From contig DATKHY010000009.1 of the NCBI GenBank assembly GCA_035544215.1, positions 1-64,000 on the forward strand: a stretch of DNA of 64,000 nt, written 5' to 3'. The notes beneath the pieces are model-generated. The model worked only from the letters and a program-made list of their open reading frames with translations. It ran no database searches and was not told the origin of the DNA. Positions 44,474 to 53,215 of the stretch are shown here, piece by piece. Every line of letters begins with the position of its first letter. Position 1 is the first letter of the stretch. A program made the position numbers and the translations under genes. The stretch is from Candidatus Binatia bacterium. Lineage in GTDB: Bacteria > Vulcanimicrobiota > Vulcanimicrobiia > Vulcanimicrobiales > Vulcanimicrobiaceae.

Positions 44474-45073
44474 CTACGCCGCCGCGGTTTTCTTCCCTTG
44501 CTTGAATAGCATGTCGAGGAAGTAATGGTGGACGCGGTCGTCCGCCGTGAGCTCCGGGTGAAAGGAGGTTGCGAGCACGTTCGCCTGACGCACCATGACG
44601 CCGTGGCCGTCGCGCTGCGCGAGCAGCTCGACCCCGGGGCCGCAGCGCTCGATCCACGGCGCGCGGATGAAGACCGCGGGGAACGGGACTTCGCCGAGCG
44701 CCGCGATCGGCAGATCGATCTCGGCCGACTCGTTCTGCCGGCCGAACGCGTTGCGCCGCACCGTGATGTCGATCAAGTTCAGCGTCGGCTGTTGCGCGTC
44801 GGCAACCTCGCGCGCGGCGACGATCATCCCCATGCACGTGCCCCATAGCGGCATCCCTGCTCGCACGCGCGCGACGATCGGCCGGTCGAGCGCGAAGCGA
44901 TTCAGCAGCTTCATCACCGTGGTCGATTCGCCGCCCGGAATGACGAGCGCGTCCACACTCACCAGGTCGCGCGAGTTCTTCACCGGAATCACCTCCGCTC
45001 CGGTGCGCCGCATGGCGGCGACGTGTTCGACGACGTCGCCCTGCAGCGCGAGGATTCCGACGCTAGTTGCCAC
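44474..45073 (-). CDS. pdxT: Pyridoxal 5'-phosphate synthase glutaminase subunit
   Basis: It supplies ammonia from glutamine to PdxS. The 199-residue class-I amidotransferase has GGESTT, the nucleophile in GTCMGM, and the His-Glu pair in [12 protein letters not shown]. Its start overlaps the pdxS stop by 11 bases. Note the GTCMG variant of the more usual G-T-C-A-G loop. Confidence 0.94.
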   Translation of the reverse strand: MATSVGILALQGDVVEHVAAMRRTGAEVIPVKNSRDLVSVDALVIPGGESTTVMKLLNRFALDRPIVARVRAGMPLWGTCMGMIVAAREVADAQQPTLNLIDITVRRNAFGRQNESAEIDLPIAALGEVPFPAVFIRAPWIERCGPGVELLAQRDGHGVMVRQANVLATSFHPELTADDRVHHYFLDMLFKQGKKTAAA

Positions 45074-45953
45074 GGGGGGCCATCAGCTCCGCTTCGGTCA
45101 ACGTGCGCACGTCGAGACCGGGCATCGCCTCGGACGCGCCTAGCGACCGGCACGCCTCGAGCACGACGCTCGGCTCGTTGAAGTGCGTCGTCGCGTCGAC
45201 GATGGCGCGCGCGAAACGCTTGGGATCCTTCGATTTGAAGATGCCGCTGCCGACGAAAATGCCCTCGGCGCCGAGCTGCATCATCAGTGCGGCATCGGCG
45301 GGCGTCGCGACGCCGCCGGCGCAAAACAGCACGACCGGAAGCTTGCCGTGCGCCGCGACCTCGGAAACGAGCTCGAGCGGGGCGCCCAAGTCGCGAGCGC
45401 GGGCGACGAGCTCTTCCTTCGGCGCGACGCTGAGGTCGCGAATCGCGTCGCCGATCGCGCGCATGTGGCGCACCGCCTCGACGATGTTGCCGCTCCCGGC
45501 CTCGCCCTTGCTGCGGATCATTGCGGCGCCTTCGGCAATGCGGCGCAGCGCTTCGCCGAGGTTGCGCGCGCCGCAGACGAACGGCGTCTTGAACGCGAGC
45601 TTGTCGACGTGATACTTGTCGTCGGCGGGCGTCAGCACTTCGGACTCGTCGATGTAGTCGACGCCGAGCTGCTGTAGCACTTGCGCCTCCGCGAAGTGAC
45701 CGATGCGAACCTTGGCCATCACCGGAATCGTGACTGCGTCCATGATGCCGCGGATCAAGTCGATGCCGCTCATGCGCGCCACGCCACCCGCGGCGCGGAT
45801 GTCGGCAGGGATCCGCTCTAGCGCCATGACCGCGACCGCGCCGGCCTCCTGCGCGATCGCCGCGTGTTCGGGGGTGACGACGTCCATGATGACGCCGCCT
45901 TTGAGCATCTGCGCGAGCCCGCGCTTGACCGTTATCGTCCCGGTGCTTTCCAT
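45063..45953 (-). CDS. pdxS: Pyridoxal 5'-phosphate synthase lyase subunit
   Basis: It makes PLP from ribose-5-phosphate, glyceraldehyde-3-phosphate and ammonia. The 296-residue barrel has the KGGVIMDV start, the second active lysine in [21 protein letters not shown], and GEAGSGN. It is first gene of pdxS-pdxT-DUF1844. The short leader (45954-46001) contains a TATGAT -10-like box on the minus strand, without a clear -35. Confidence 0.96.
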   Translation of the reverse strand: MESTGTITVKRGLAQMLKGGVIMDVVTPEHAAIAQEAGAVAVMALERIPADIRAAGGVARMSGIDLIRGIMDAVTIPVMAKVRIGHFAEAQVLQQLGVDYIDESEVLTPADDKYHVDKLAFKTPFVCGARNLGEALRRIAEGAAMIRSKGEAGSGNIVEAVRHMRAIGDAIRDLSVAPKEELVARARDLGAPLELVSEVAAHGKLPVVLFCAGGVATPADAALMMQLGAEGIFVGSGIFKSKDPKRFARAIVDATTHFNEPSVVLEACRSLGASEAMPGLDVRTLTEAELMAPRGN

Positions 45954-46001
45954 GTTCCTATCATAACAAGCGATCCCAATGAGAACATTGAGAACGCCGG
46001 T

Positions 46002-46451
46002 TTAGGGCAAAGGCGGCGCTGCGACCGTCGGAGAGCCCCCGGCGCCTGGCGACGGTGCCTCGGTGGCAGGCTGTACAGGCGCCGCCGTTGGACGGAAGGT
46101 CGGCAGCGGCTTCTGCCGCCAGATCGGGATGTTCGGATTCGGCGTCGGGGTCGGGATCGGGGTCGGGCGCGGCTTCGGCGTCGGGAGCGGCGTCGGCAGA
46201 GGCTGCGGCGGGACGCGCGGATCCGGAAAGTGCGGATCGCCGGCCGCCGAGAGCGCCTGGGAGCGCTTCCAGTCCGGCCCGTAAGGCTGCGCCGACCCGT
46301 TGGGTGACGGGCTCACCGAAACGGGCCCGACGGATTGCAGCGTCTGCTCCGTCGCCTGACCGATGACGCGGTCGCCCATGCGCTCGCCAATGGCAACCGC
46401 GACGAGCAGCACGACGGCGCCGACCGCGAGGACGATCGTCGGTAACTTCAT
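46002..46451 (-). CDS. Membrane-anchored proline-rich protein
   Basis: From ATG 46451 the protein has 149 residues: one N-terminal membrane helix (PTIVLAVGAVVLLVAVAIG), then an extended Pro/Thr-rich segment with PTP repeats (about 85-110) and a Pro/Ala-rich tail. It looks like an envelope-spanning or cell-wall spacer. Its ATG overlaps the glycosidase stop by 4 bases, so the two are translationally coupled. No enzymatic domain is visible. Confidence 0.7.
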   Translation of the reverse strand: MKLPTIVLAVGAVVLLVAVAIGERMGDRVIGQATEQTLQSVGPVSVSPSPNGSAQPYGPDWKRSQALSAAGDPHFPDPRVPPQPLPTPLPTPKPRPTPIPTPTPNPNIPIWRQKPLPTFRPTAAPVQPATEAPSPGAGGSPTVAAPPLP

Positions 46452-48892
46452 ACGCGCGCCAACGGACGCACCACGTCGAGCTTGGCAGCGCGCGCGCGGC
46501 GGTCGCTCGGCTTGCCGATCAGGTGCACCTCGCGGAGCTCGCCGGGCGCCATATCGACGCGCGCCGTGTGACCGCGGAATTCCAGCAAGACGTTGCGCGC
46601 GCGGTCGCTCAGGTTGCCGACGAAGATGCGCACCGCGCCGCTCTCGTCTTCGAAAGCGATCGCGCCGACTTCGACTGGCGAGGTGGTGACCTCGTCGCTC
46701 ACGTCGCGCCCGGCGTAGATGCACTTGAACGGTTCCTCCGCCGAGAGCTGCGGCATGTCGCCGTAGATCGTGTCGTTGCGCAGATCCACGACGTACGTGC
46801 AGCGGCGCCCACCCCAGTGCACGCGTGCGGCCGCAACCCACTGCCAACCCTTTGGCCGCAGCGGCGCCAGGTGCGGACGCCCGCTGGTGCGATAGCCGTT
46901 CAGGCCGCCCACCGTCTCGGCGACGGCCCAGAGATACTTCGCTCCCGTCCACGGCGAGAGATACATGCCGCGATTGCTCAGCGAACCGCCGTCGAACCAT
47001 TCGGCGAACTCGCCCGGCACGGTGTTGCGCGGGCTGCCGCCTTCCATCGCCGCGTACGACATGTTAAGGAACTGCACCGCCGCGTCGGTCATGCCGTTGC
47101 GCGCGAGTGCCACGCAGAACCACAACGTAAGGTCGGGCCAGATGCCGCCGAGCAGCCCGAAGCCGTACGAGGGAAAGTACCACGCGTCGGCGGTGGAGAT
47201 CGTACGCAGCCCGACCGGCGTTACGAAGTCCGCCTCCTGTAGCCGCGCGAGGATCGCGCGGCGCTGCGGCTCGTCGGCGATGTTGAAGAGCACCGGAAAA
47301 ATCTCGTCGGCCGTGAAGTTGTCCTGATAGTTCCCTTCTTGGTCGTAGTTGAGCACGAAGGCGCCCGTGTCGTCGTTGTACAGGTAGTCCATCATCGCTT
47401 CGCGCATCCGCTGCGCCTCGTTGCCGTAGCGCTCCCAGTGATCGTTGTCCCCGACCACGGCGCAGAGCATCGCGGCCGCCTCGAGCGCGAACACGGCCTC
47501 GGCGTTGATCTCCGTGACTGCGCCGTCGAGCGTGTAATAGGGAATGATGTTGCGCCACGAGCTGATGCCGTAGAGGTCGACACCCTTGGCGCGACACGTG
47601 ATGAGGCCGTGGTCGTCACGTTGCGTGAGCATGTAGTCCGCGAGCTTTACGATCATGGCGCTGTGCTCGCGGACCCAGTCGTCGTCGAGCGTCGCGTTGT
47701 AGTGGTGCAGCATCGCGATGAGATGCAGCGGCGTGTCGTCGTTGATGTTGAGGTCGTAGTCGGTCTTGTAGCCGCTGACGCCGCGGACGTATTCGACCAT
47801 CAGGCCGCTGTCTTCCATCGCGCGGTTGAACACCTCGAGCGCGTTGCGGCTGAACTCCGGCCAGAAGTAATCGAAGCCGTGAACCAGCCAGGACGTGTCG
47901 CGCGAGACCAGGATGTCGGACGGAGGCGAGTTCGTCGCGCCCCATCCGTGCGGATACTCCTTGACGATTCGCAGCATGTTGGCCTTGGCCCACGCCATGC
48001 CGCGGCTGATCTCGGGCGACGGCGTGAGGAAGCGCGCGTCGGCGAGGCGCTCCGTGAAATATCCTTGCGTGTCGTGCAGCGCGCGCTGATTGCCGATCAG
48101 CGATTCCAGCACCGGACGGCTGCGCTCCCTGCCGCCCTTGTCGTAGACGACGGCGAGGCGCAGCGACTCGCGCGCCCCCGCCGCCACCGTGATGTGGTAC
48201 TCGAACGCGCCGAAGATGCGGCGGCTCACGAGCTCGGCCTGCTGCGGCGTCACGTCACCCGCAGTTTGCGGGGAATCGCCGGTCGCGAGCGTCGCGCGGC
48301 GCATCGCCTCGAGCAGCACCTGCTCGCGCAGCGAGAGTTGCACCGCGACCGGCGCGCGCGAGCCGCCCCACCACCGCTCGCCGCCGGTCTCGAGATTCCG
48401 CGAGCAGATGTAGCGGCCGTCGTTCCAGGCTCGCACCTCGTGCTCCGGTTCCCCGTAGAACCGCTGACCGACCAGCATCGCCCACGGAAAGAGCGCGACC
48501 TCTAGCTGCTCGGCCCCGGGGTTGTACAGCGTGACGTCAACGACGAAGGAGACCGCGCGATCGAATCCTGCACCGAAGGGGACGTAGAAGGCCTCCGTTA
48601 CGTGGACGCGGTGTTCGAGCGTGAATTCAGAGATTTGCGCGTAGGGTAGAAAGGTGAGATCCCGCTCGATCTGGTGCGGGAAGAACGTGCGATCGCCCAG
48701 ACGATACGCGATGTGATGGGTGCCGAAGATGATCTGATCCGTGTCGGCGTCCCACAGCCCGCGCACGCCGCCCTTTGCGGTCGACTGCGCGTAAGTCTTG
48801 AAGTTACCGAGCAAAAGCCCGTAGGGCGTTTCCGATTCGTGCAGGACGTAGGCGCAAAACTCGTTGCGTTGCGCATCATAACTGGACCCCAT
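46448..48892 (-). CDS. Large six-hairpin glycoside hydrolase (amylo-alpha-1,6-glucosidase-like)
   Basis: From ATG 48892 the protein has 814 residues: an N-terminal beta-sandwich-like domain, a central alpha/alpha six-hairpin domain with DTSWLVHGFDYFWPEF, AVTEINAEAVFALEA and GLLGGIWPDLTLWF, and a small C-terminal beta domain. This is the layout of amylo-alpha-1,6-glucosidase/GH15-GH63-like and related enzymes that attack alpha-glucans or glycosides. The exact specificity is not readable. No signal peptide is present. The frame is open upstream to 48997, but that part overlaps the divergent ispE. Confidence 0.8.
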   Translation of the reverse strand: MGSSYDAQRNEFCAYVLHESETPYGLLLGNFKTYAQSTAKGGVRGLWDADTDQIIFGTHHIAYRLGDRTFFPHQIERDLTFLPYAQISEFTLEHRVHVTEAFYVPFGAGFDRAVSFVVDVTLYNPGAEQLEVALFPWAMLVGQRFYGEPEHEVRAWNDGRYICSRNLETGGERWWGGSRAPVAVQLSLREQVLLEAMRRATLATGDSPQTAGDVTPQQAELVSRRIFGAFEYHITVAAGARESLRLAVVYDKGGRERSRPVLESLIGNQRALHDTQGYFTERLADARFLTPSPEISRGMAWAKANMLRIVKEYPHGWGATNSPPSDILVSRDTSWLVHGFDYFWPEFSRNALEVFNRAMEDSGLMVEYVRGVSGYKTDYDLNINDDTPLHLIAMLHHYNATLDDDWVREHSAMIVKLADYMLTQRDDHGLITCRAKGVDLYGISSWRNIIPYYTLDGAVTEINAEAVFALEAAAMLCAVVGDNDHWERYGNEAQRMREAMMDYLYNDDTGAFVLNYDQEGNYQDNFTADEIFPVLFNIADEPQRRAILARLQEADFVTPVGLRTISTADAWYFPSYGFGLLGGIWPDLTLWFCVALARNGMTDAAVQFLNMSYAAMEGGSPRNTVPGEFAEWFDGGSLSNRGMYLSPWTGAKYLWAVAETVGGLNGYRTSGRPHLAPLRPKGWQWVAAARVHWGGRRCTYVVDLRNDTIYGDMPQLSAEEPFKCIYAGRDVSDEVTTSPVEVGAIAFEDESGAVRIFVGNLSDRARNVLLEFRGHTARVDMAPGELREVHLIGKPSDRRARAAKLDVVRPLARV

Positions 48893-49820
48893 GTCTCTAA
48901 GACCTAGTGCGGCGTCGAGCGCAAAGGCGCCTCCTCCCGCGGCGGCAAACGACTGCCGCGTGCCGATCCACCAGGCTCCGGCGAAGATCAATCTCACGCT
49001 CGAGGTTCTCGCGCGGCGCGACGACGGCTATCACGGCATTCGCAGCGTCATGGTGCCGCTCGAGCTGGCCGACGAACTGGCGATCGAACGTAGCGAGCGC
49101 TTCATCTTCTCGTGCGACGTGCGCGAGCTCGGGGGCGAGCGCAATCTCGCCGTGGCGGCCGTGCGCGCTTTGGGCGAGCCGCCGCCGGTGCGGATCGAGT
49201 TGCGCAAGCGGATCCCCACGCAGGCGGGCCTGGGCGGCGGATCGAGCGATGCGGCGGCGGTGCTGCGCGCCGCGATGGGCGGCGCCTTCGGTGACCCCGG
49301 CCCGCGCGACTGGCTGGGAATCGCGCGCGTGCTCGGCTCGGACGTCCCGTTCTTTCTCGCCGGCACGGGCGCGCTCGTCGAGGGCACCGGCGAACGGATC
49401 ACGCCCGCGGGAGCGTTGCCGTGCTGGCACGTGCTGATCGTGAAGCCGCCGGTGGCCGTCTCGACGGCGCAGGCGTATGCGGCGCTCGACGAGCGGCCAC
49501 GGCCACAGCGCGCGCGCAAGGGCAGCGTGTCGCTCGGGCTGCTCGAGGCGCTGCAGCGCGCCGATTTTGACCAAGTCGAGGCGCTGTTGCAGAACGACTT
49601 CCACGATGTTATCGCCGCGCAAGCCCCGGAGGTGGCGACGGCGTTGGAGGCGCTGCGCGCCGCGGGCGCGCGCAACGCGCTGCTGGCGGGGTCGGGCTCG
49701 TGCGTCTTCACGATCGCGCCTCAGCGCGCGCACGTCGAAGCGATCGGCGAGCGGCTGGCGCTGCCGGACGTGTACGAACGCTACACGAGCACATTCGCCG
49801 CGACGCCGGGCTGGCGCTGA
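48891..49820 (+). CDS. ispE: 4-diphosphocytidyl-2-C-methyl-D-erythritol kinase
   Basis: A GHMP kinase in the non-mevalonate isoprenoid pathway. The protein has the APAKINLTLEVL start block, the ATP loop GLGGGSSDAAAVLRA, and the C-terminal LLAGSGSCVF motif. As written from ATG 48891 it has 309 residues; GTG 48960 (23 codons later, just before the PAKINL block) gives the more usual length and is the likelier start. It shares its 5' base pairs with the divergent glycosidase gene. Confidence 0.93.
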   Translation: MSLRPSAASSAKAPPPAAANDCRVPIHQAPAKINLTLEVLARRDDGYHGIRSVMVPLELADELAIERSERFIFSCDVRELGGERNLAVAAVRALGEPPPVRIELRKRIPTQAGLGGGSSDAAAVLRAAMGGAFGDPGPRDWLGIARVLGSDVPFFLAGTGALVEGTGERITPAGALPCWHVLIVKPPVAVSTAQAYAALDERPRPQRARKGSVSLGLLEALQRADFDQVEALLQNDFHDVIAAQAPEVATALEALRAAGARNALLAGSGSCVFTIAPQRAHVEAIGERLALPDVYERYTSTFAATPGWR

Positions 49821-49823
49821 CGC

Positions 49824-50573
49824 GTGGACGCGATCGTTCTCGCAGGAGGGCCGCTCGACGACATCGCGCGCCTGCAGCCGGGCGCCCCGAACAAAGCATT
49901 CGTACCGATCGCGGGCGTGACGCTGGTGGGGCGCGTGCTGCGGGCGCTGCGCGGATCACGTGAGATCGGACGCATCGTGGTCGTCGCGCCGCCGAGCGTC
50001 GCCGGGCAACTGGATCTGGCGCCTGCGGACGAGCTGCGCCCCGACGGCGTGCGGATCACCGAAAGCCTGCGCAGCGGGCTCGCCGGTTTCGCGCCGGACG
50101 AGGCGGTGCTAGTCGCCGCGTCGGACATGCCCGTGCTCACGCCCGAGTCGGTGGATGATTTCGTCGCGCGCCTGCGCGCACTCGATGCGGATGTCGTCTA
50201 CGGCTGCGTTGAGAAGAACGCACACTTGCGCCGCTTCCCCGACGTGCCGCACACTTGGGCGCGCATGCGCGACGGTACGTATTGCGGGGGCGGAATCGTC
50301 GGCATAAAGCCGCGTGCGTTGCCGCTCCTCGAGCGCTTCATCGAACGGCTCGGCGCGGCACGCAAGCATCCATTTCGGCTCGCGTCGCTGTTCGGCTGGG
50401 ACATGCTCGCGCGTTTCGCCATCGGGAGGCTGAGCATCGCCGCCGCGGAGGAGCGAGCATCAAAGACCCTTGGCGCGCCGGTGCGCGCGCTCATTTCACC
50501 CTATCCCGAGACCGCCGTCAACGTGGACCGCGTCAGCGACGTTGCCCTGGCGGAACGCCTACTTCTCGACTAG
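49824..50573 (+). CDS. Nucleotidyltransferase family protein (MobA/IspD-like fold)
   Basis: A 249-residue protein with an N-terminal LAGG loop (IVLAGGPLDD), the KAFVPIAGVTLVGRVLRAL segment, and the central VAASDMPVLTPESVDDF motif with the metal-binding Asp. These are typical of NTP transferases such as MobA, GlmU-N or CofC-type enzymes. Lying 4 bases after ispE it could be an isoprenoid- or cofactor-linked cytidylyl- or guanylyltransferase, but the substrate cannot be named. It starts at GTG 49824. Confidence 0.8.
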   Translation: MDAIVLAGGPLDDIARLQPGAPNKAFVPIAGVTLVGRVLRALRGSREIGRIVVVAPPSVAGQLDLAPADELRPDGVRITESLRSGLAGFAPDEAVLVAASDMPVLTPESVDDFVARLRALDADVVYGCVEKNAHLRRFPDVPHTWARMRDGTYCGGGIVGIKPRALPLLERFIERLGAARKHPFRLASLFGWDMLARFAIGRLSIAAAEERASKTLGAPVRALISPYPETAVNVDRVSDVALAERLLLD

Positions 50574-50657
50574 ATTCGCCACCAGAGATCTATCGAGGTA
50601 ATGCGACATCCGCGCGACGAGGGCACCTTCACGCTGGGATAGATACCGTATTTCGCG

Positions 50658-51614
50658 TCAAGCGTAATTCGCGTCAAAAGCAATGCCGGACCGAAGAATG
50701 CCGTACGCGAGAACTAAGAGTTTGCGCATGACTGCGCCGATGATCAGCCGCTTGTGCTTTCCGGCCGTCGCGAGGCGATCGGCAAAGATTTTAAGAACGG
50801 GATTGAACCGAAGGGCGACGATCGCCGGCATGTAGAGCGCCTTGCGAAGGCGCGAGTTGCCGGTCTTACAAAGGCGTGGCCGGCCATGGATGGAGGTTCC
50901 CGAGCGCCGGTGCCTCGGCGAAAGTCCGGCGTATGCTGCGACGGCTTTGGCCGATTCGAAGCGATCCAAATGCGGGATCTCCGCCAGCACCGCTCCGGCG
51001 GTCGTTTCGCCAATTCCAGGGATTGATGTCAGCAGATCACGCTTGTGCTTGAGGTCAGGATGGTCGTCGAAGTGCTGCCGGATCTGGCGCTCGACCTGAG
51101 CGATCTGCTCGTCGAGAGTGGCGATCACCTCGCGAATTGACGCTTTTATCACGGGCGCCTCGGACGACTGCTCGTAGACTGATTGCTGAACGCGGGTCGT
51201 CTTGAGGTGCTCGTAATGGCGCATAAGAGCCTGTAATACACGGATTTCCGGCGGTGGCGGAAGCCATGACTCGGGACTCTGGCTCTTACAGAATCGGGCA
51301 ATCAAGGCGGCGTCGACCGCGTCGGTCTTGGTGCGGAGCAGCTCGCTTTGCGCGAACGCCTTGATGCGCGCCGGGTTGACGACGCTGACCCGGTACTCGA
51401 GCCCGTGAAGGCAGAGCGCTAACGCCTCCCAATACGCGCCCGTCGCTTCCATGCAGGCGTGGACGTCGCCAGCTTGGCGATTTTTCAGCCACGCCATGAG
51501 CTGTTCGAAGCCTTTTGGCGAGTTGGGAAAGACCTTCTTGGCCTCACCTCGATCGCTCAAAAGGTAAACATGAAACGTGTCCTTTGAAAGGTCGATTCCC
51601 AAAAACGATGACAT
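50658..51614 (-). CDS. IS110-family transposase
   Basis: A DEDD recombinase that, in this family, is guided by an element-encoded RNA. From ATG 51614 it has 318 residues, and a GGAGG site 8 bases upstream supports this start over the longer frame to 51662. The N-terminal RuvC-like domain has GIDLSKD, MEATGAYWEA and KTDAVDAALIARF, giving the four acidic residues. The C-terminal Transposase_20 domain has SIPGIGETTAG and YAGLSPRHRRSG. There are no internal stops, so it may be active. Confidence 0.93.
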   Translation of the reverse strand: MSSFLGIDLSKDTFHVYLLSDRGEAKKVFPNSPKGFEQLMAWLKNRQAGDVHACMEATGAYWEALALCLHGLEYRVSVVNPARIKAFAQSELLRTKTDAVDAALIARFCKSQSPESWLPPPPEIRVLQALMRHYEHLKTTRVQQSVYEQSSEAPVIKASIREVIATLDEQIAQVERQIRQHFDDHPDLKHKRDLLTSIPGIGETTAGAVLAEIPHLDRFESAKAVAAYAGLSPRHRRSGTSIHGRPRLCKTGNSRLRKALYMPAIVALRFNPVLKIFADRLATAGKHKRLIIGAVMRKLLVLAYGILRSGIAFDANYA

Positions 51615-51627
51615 GTGCGCAGCCTCC

Positions 51628-51770
51628 GATGACGGCGTCTCTTCTGGATCGACCTTGTGCATTCGAGCTGGCGCGACGAGCGCCGCTCACGATACCGTCC
51701 GATCTTTGGAGACACCAATGGGCAGGCCGCCTATCTATCCCACGAGGTGTAATCCCTAGGAGTTAAGTCA
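51628..51770 (-). ncRNA. Candidate IS110 bridge (seek) RNA region
   Basis: The non-coding stretch upstream of the transposase, where IS110-group elements encode their guide RNA. It contains a strong hairpin at 51665-51688: GAGC + bulged T + GGCGC, loop GACGA, then GCGCC + GCTC, i.e. 9 pairs. Extent and strand are inferred from the family; I could not identify the guide loops. Confidence 0.4.
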
Positions 51771-51861
51771 GCGTGACCTGCCCTAACGTCATAATACAAG
51801 ATGTTAAGGCGATCCAAAACGAGCCCTCTTGGGCATGCCGCGATGCTTGAGCGTCTCGACA

Positions 51862-52278
51862 TCAGGGTTTGTCGACGATTTCAATAGGTAGCGCTTCAAC
51901 GCCATAGTACCGTGCACACGATTGAATTCTTTGTACTAGCTCGGAATCGTTAAAGTAACAGAGACAGTCCGGATTCGCGAACTCGGCTCGATAACCACGT
52001 TCGTGTTTAATGGCTGTTCCCCAAAGCGAAACGCGGCCGAGCACAACGTATTCTGGCCCACGGCCTTTAAACTCGATACTTTCTAGTAAGTCTGCACGCG
52101 ACTTATATGCGCGAAAGCCTGAGGCATTCGTCAGGGCGGGTTTGGGGACCGCGATCATCGGCTGCGCCGGCAACCAACGTAAATCCCAGAACCGTGATAT
52201 GAGATAATCATCACGCCATCCTAGCCTCCACGCGCGCCACGCGATAATCACGCCTGCTTGCATAAAAGGCTCGCTCAC
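51862..52278 (-). CDS. Protein of unknown function (WRAWRL...LWG family)
   Basis: A 138-residue protein with a W-R-A-W-R-L motif near the N-terminus, a central Y-x-S-x3-D region, and V-L-G-R-V-S-L-W-G-T-x-I-K-H-E-R-G-Y-R-A-E-F near residues 80-100. This resembles a scattered family of small uncharacterised proteins in actinobacterial and phage-like contexts, recalled from motif pattern only. It is the first gene of the AT-richer island after the IS. Function unknown. Confidence 0.65.
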   Translation of the reverse strand: MSEPFMQAGVIIAWRAWRLGWRDDYLISRFWDLRWLPAQPMIAVPKPALTNASGFRAYKSRADLLESIEFKGRGPEYVVLGRVSLWGTAIKHERGYRAEFANPDCLCYFNDSELVQRIQSCARYYGVEALPIEIVDKP

Positions 52279-52365
52279 GACGTAAATCTTATCCGCGGAG
52301 TGCAGTTACTTAGCACGTTAAGAATGCGGTTGTCGCGATCGGCCTGCCTAGTAGCATCGATGTGT

Positions 52366-52917
52366 TCAGACAGCCGCGTGATACGTAGCAGAACCTCTCA
52401 CGGAATATCGATACCCATAAATAGGGATCTGTATCGCGCTCTTAAAATGAGGAAGATAACGGCTGACCTTTTCAAACGACAAAGATCCACCCGACCAATT
52501 CTGATTATATTTAGTCACCATGGTTCGTTGAAAGCGATTGGTCGTTACTACATAAATTCCCACGTCAATACGATTTAACGCGCTGTACGAGCCGATCTGC
52601 AGTTTCAAAACGTCGATCCCGAGAAACGACGAATGGCCAAATTGAACTTCCACTCCGATCCGGTCTTTCAGGAAGTCCATTCTTGCGCTAGGATCCTGCG
52701 GGTCACCAAAAACAAGTGGCTGATCTTCCCAGCCAGCTTCGACGAAACGCTTGCGAATGATCGAGTTAAAGCCGCCTCGCGACATCTGAGAAGGATCACA
52801 TTCTGCGGTTAGGAGTTCTTCAACTTGCCGCTTCAGCGCTAAGCGACTGTTTAGCACCTCGTCCGCGAAGCGATACGAGAAGCGTTGCAAGGACAGCGCT
52901 ATCGACGGCAGGTTCAT
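52366..52917 (-). CDS. BglII/BstYI-like restriction endonuclease
   Basis: A 183-residue protein whose core A-R-M-D-F-L-K-D-R-I-G-V-E-V-Q-F-G places Asp81, Glu90 and Gln92 in the D-x8-E-x-Q spacing of the BglII active site (Asp84, Glu93, Gln95). The following S-S-F-L-G-I-D-V-L-K-L-Q helix also fits that family. BglII-type enzymes cut GATC-containing 6-bp palindromes; the actual site is unknown. No DNA methyltransferase gene is in the window, so the host's protection is unexplained. Its ATG overlaps a possible 27-codon frame by 4 bases. Confidence 0.82.
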   Translation of the reverse strand: MNLPSIALSLQRFSYRFADEVLNSRLALKRQVEELLTAECDPSQMSRGGFNSIIRKRFVEAGWEDQPLVFGDPQDPSARMDFLKDRIGVEVQFGHSSFLGIDVLKLQIGSYSALNRIDVGIYVVTTNRFQRTMVTKYNQNWSGGSLSFEKVSRYLPHFKSAIQIPIYGYRYSVRGSATYHAAV

Positions 52918-52997
52918 GACTGAAGAGCAGCTATCACTTCATAGATTTCGGCGACCGAAAGCGGAAACCTAACAGTAAAGTATTTGCGGGCAATCAC
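52914..52997 (-). CDS. Possible 27-codon reading frame coupled to the restriction gene
   Basis: GTG 52997 opens a 27-residue frame (starting MIARKYFTVRF) whose TGA overlaps the endonuclease ATG by 4 bases (ATGA). It overlaps the stop of another minus-strand frame by 4 bases (GTGA). The nested junctions suggest a real translational chain or a frameshifted remnant. Too short to classify. Confidence 0.3.
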   Translation of the reverse strand: MIARKYFTVRFPLSVAEIYEVIAALQS

Positions 52998-53215
52998 AAA
53001 GCTCCTCGCCGATCCCCGAAAGGGTGGCGGCGGCACAGAGGGTAAATGTCGGCCTCGCCGGTAACTGCAGAACCGAGGTTGAGTTGAACACAGGGAAACC
53101 GCGCGAGCGTCAAGCGCACGATGGGCTCGATCGTCGTCGAGCTCCGCATCAGACCGATCAGATCGCAGTCAGTGAAGTCGATGCGGAGACAACGAGGCGT
53201 CTTTATGAGTTGCAC
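52994..53215 (-). CDS. Possible 73-residue reading frame upstream of the restriction gene
   Basis: GTG 53215 to TGA 52994, encoding a chain with C-L-R-I-D-F-T-D-C-D-L-I-G-L-M-R and I-V-R-L-T-L-A-R-F. It competes with the 5' part of the opposite-strand gene beginning at 53024; only one of the two is likely to be translated here. The regular composition and GTGA coupling to the next frame argue for it. No family is recognised. Confidence 0.35.
   Translation of the reverse strand: MQLIKTPRCLRIDFTDCDLIGLMRSSTTIEPIVRLTLARFPCVQLNLGSAVTGEADIYPLCRRHPFGDRRGAL

Larger units (their letters stand above)
50600..51800 (-). mobile_element. IS110-family insertion sequence (ends not resolved)
   Basis: An apparently complete element: an intact transposase gene, a short 3' non-coding end (50574-50657) and a long 5' non-coding end (51615 to about 51800). 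IS110-group elements have exactly this asymmetric layout and no long terminal inverted repeats, so the boundaries given are approximate. It lies at the junction between GC-rich core genes and the AT-richer island. Confidence 0.75.

Noticed and set aside
48892-48997. Longer N-terminus for the glycosidase
   Set aside because: The extra 35 codons lie over the ispE 5' region and resemble its shadow; ATG 48892 begins the recognisable domain.
52994-53100. Conserved N-terminus for the gene at 53024-53668
   Set aside because: The first codons are Arg/His-rich and mirror an opposing frame; I keep the coordinate but regard the start as unresolved.
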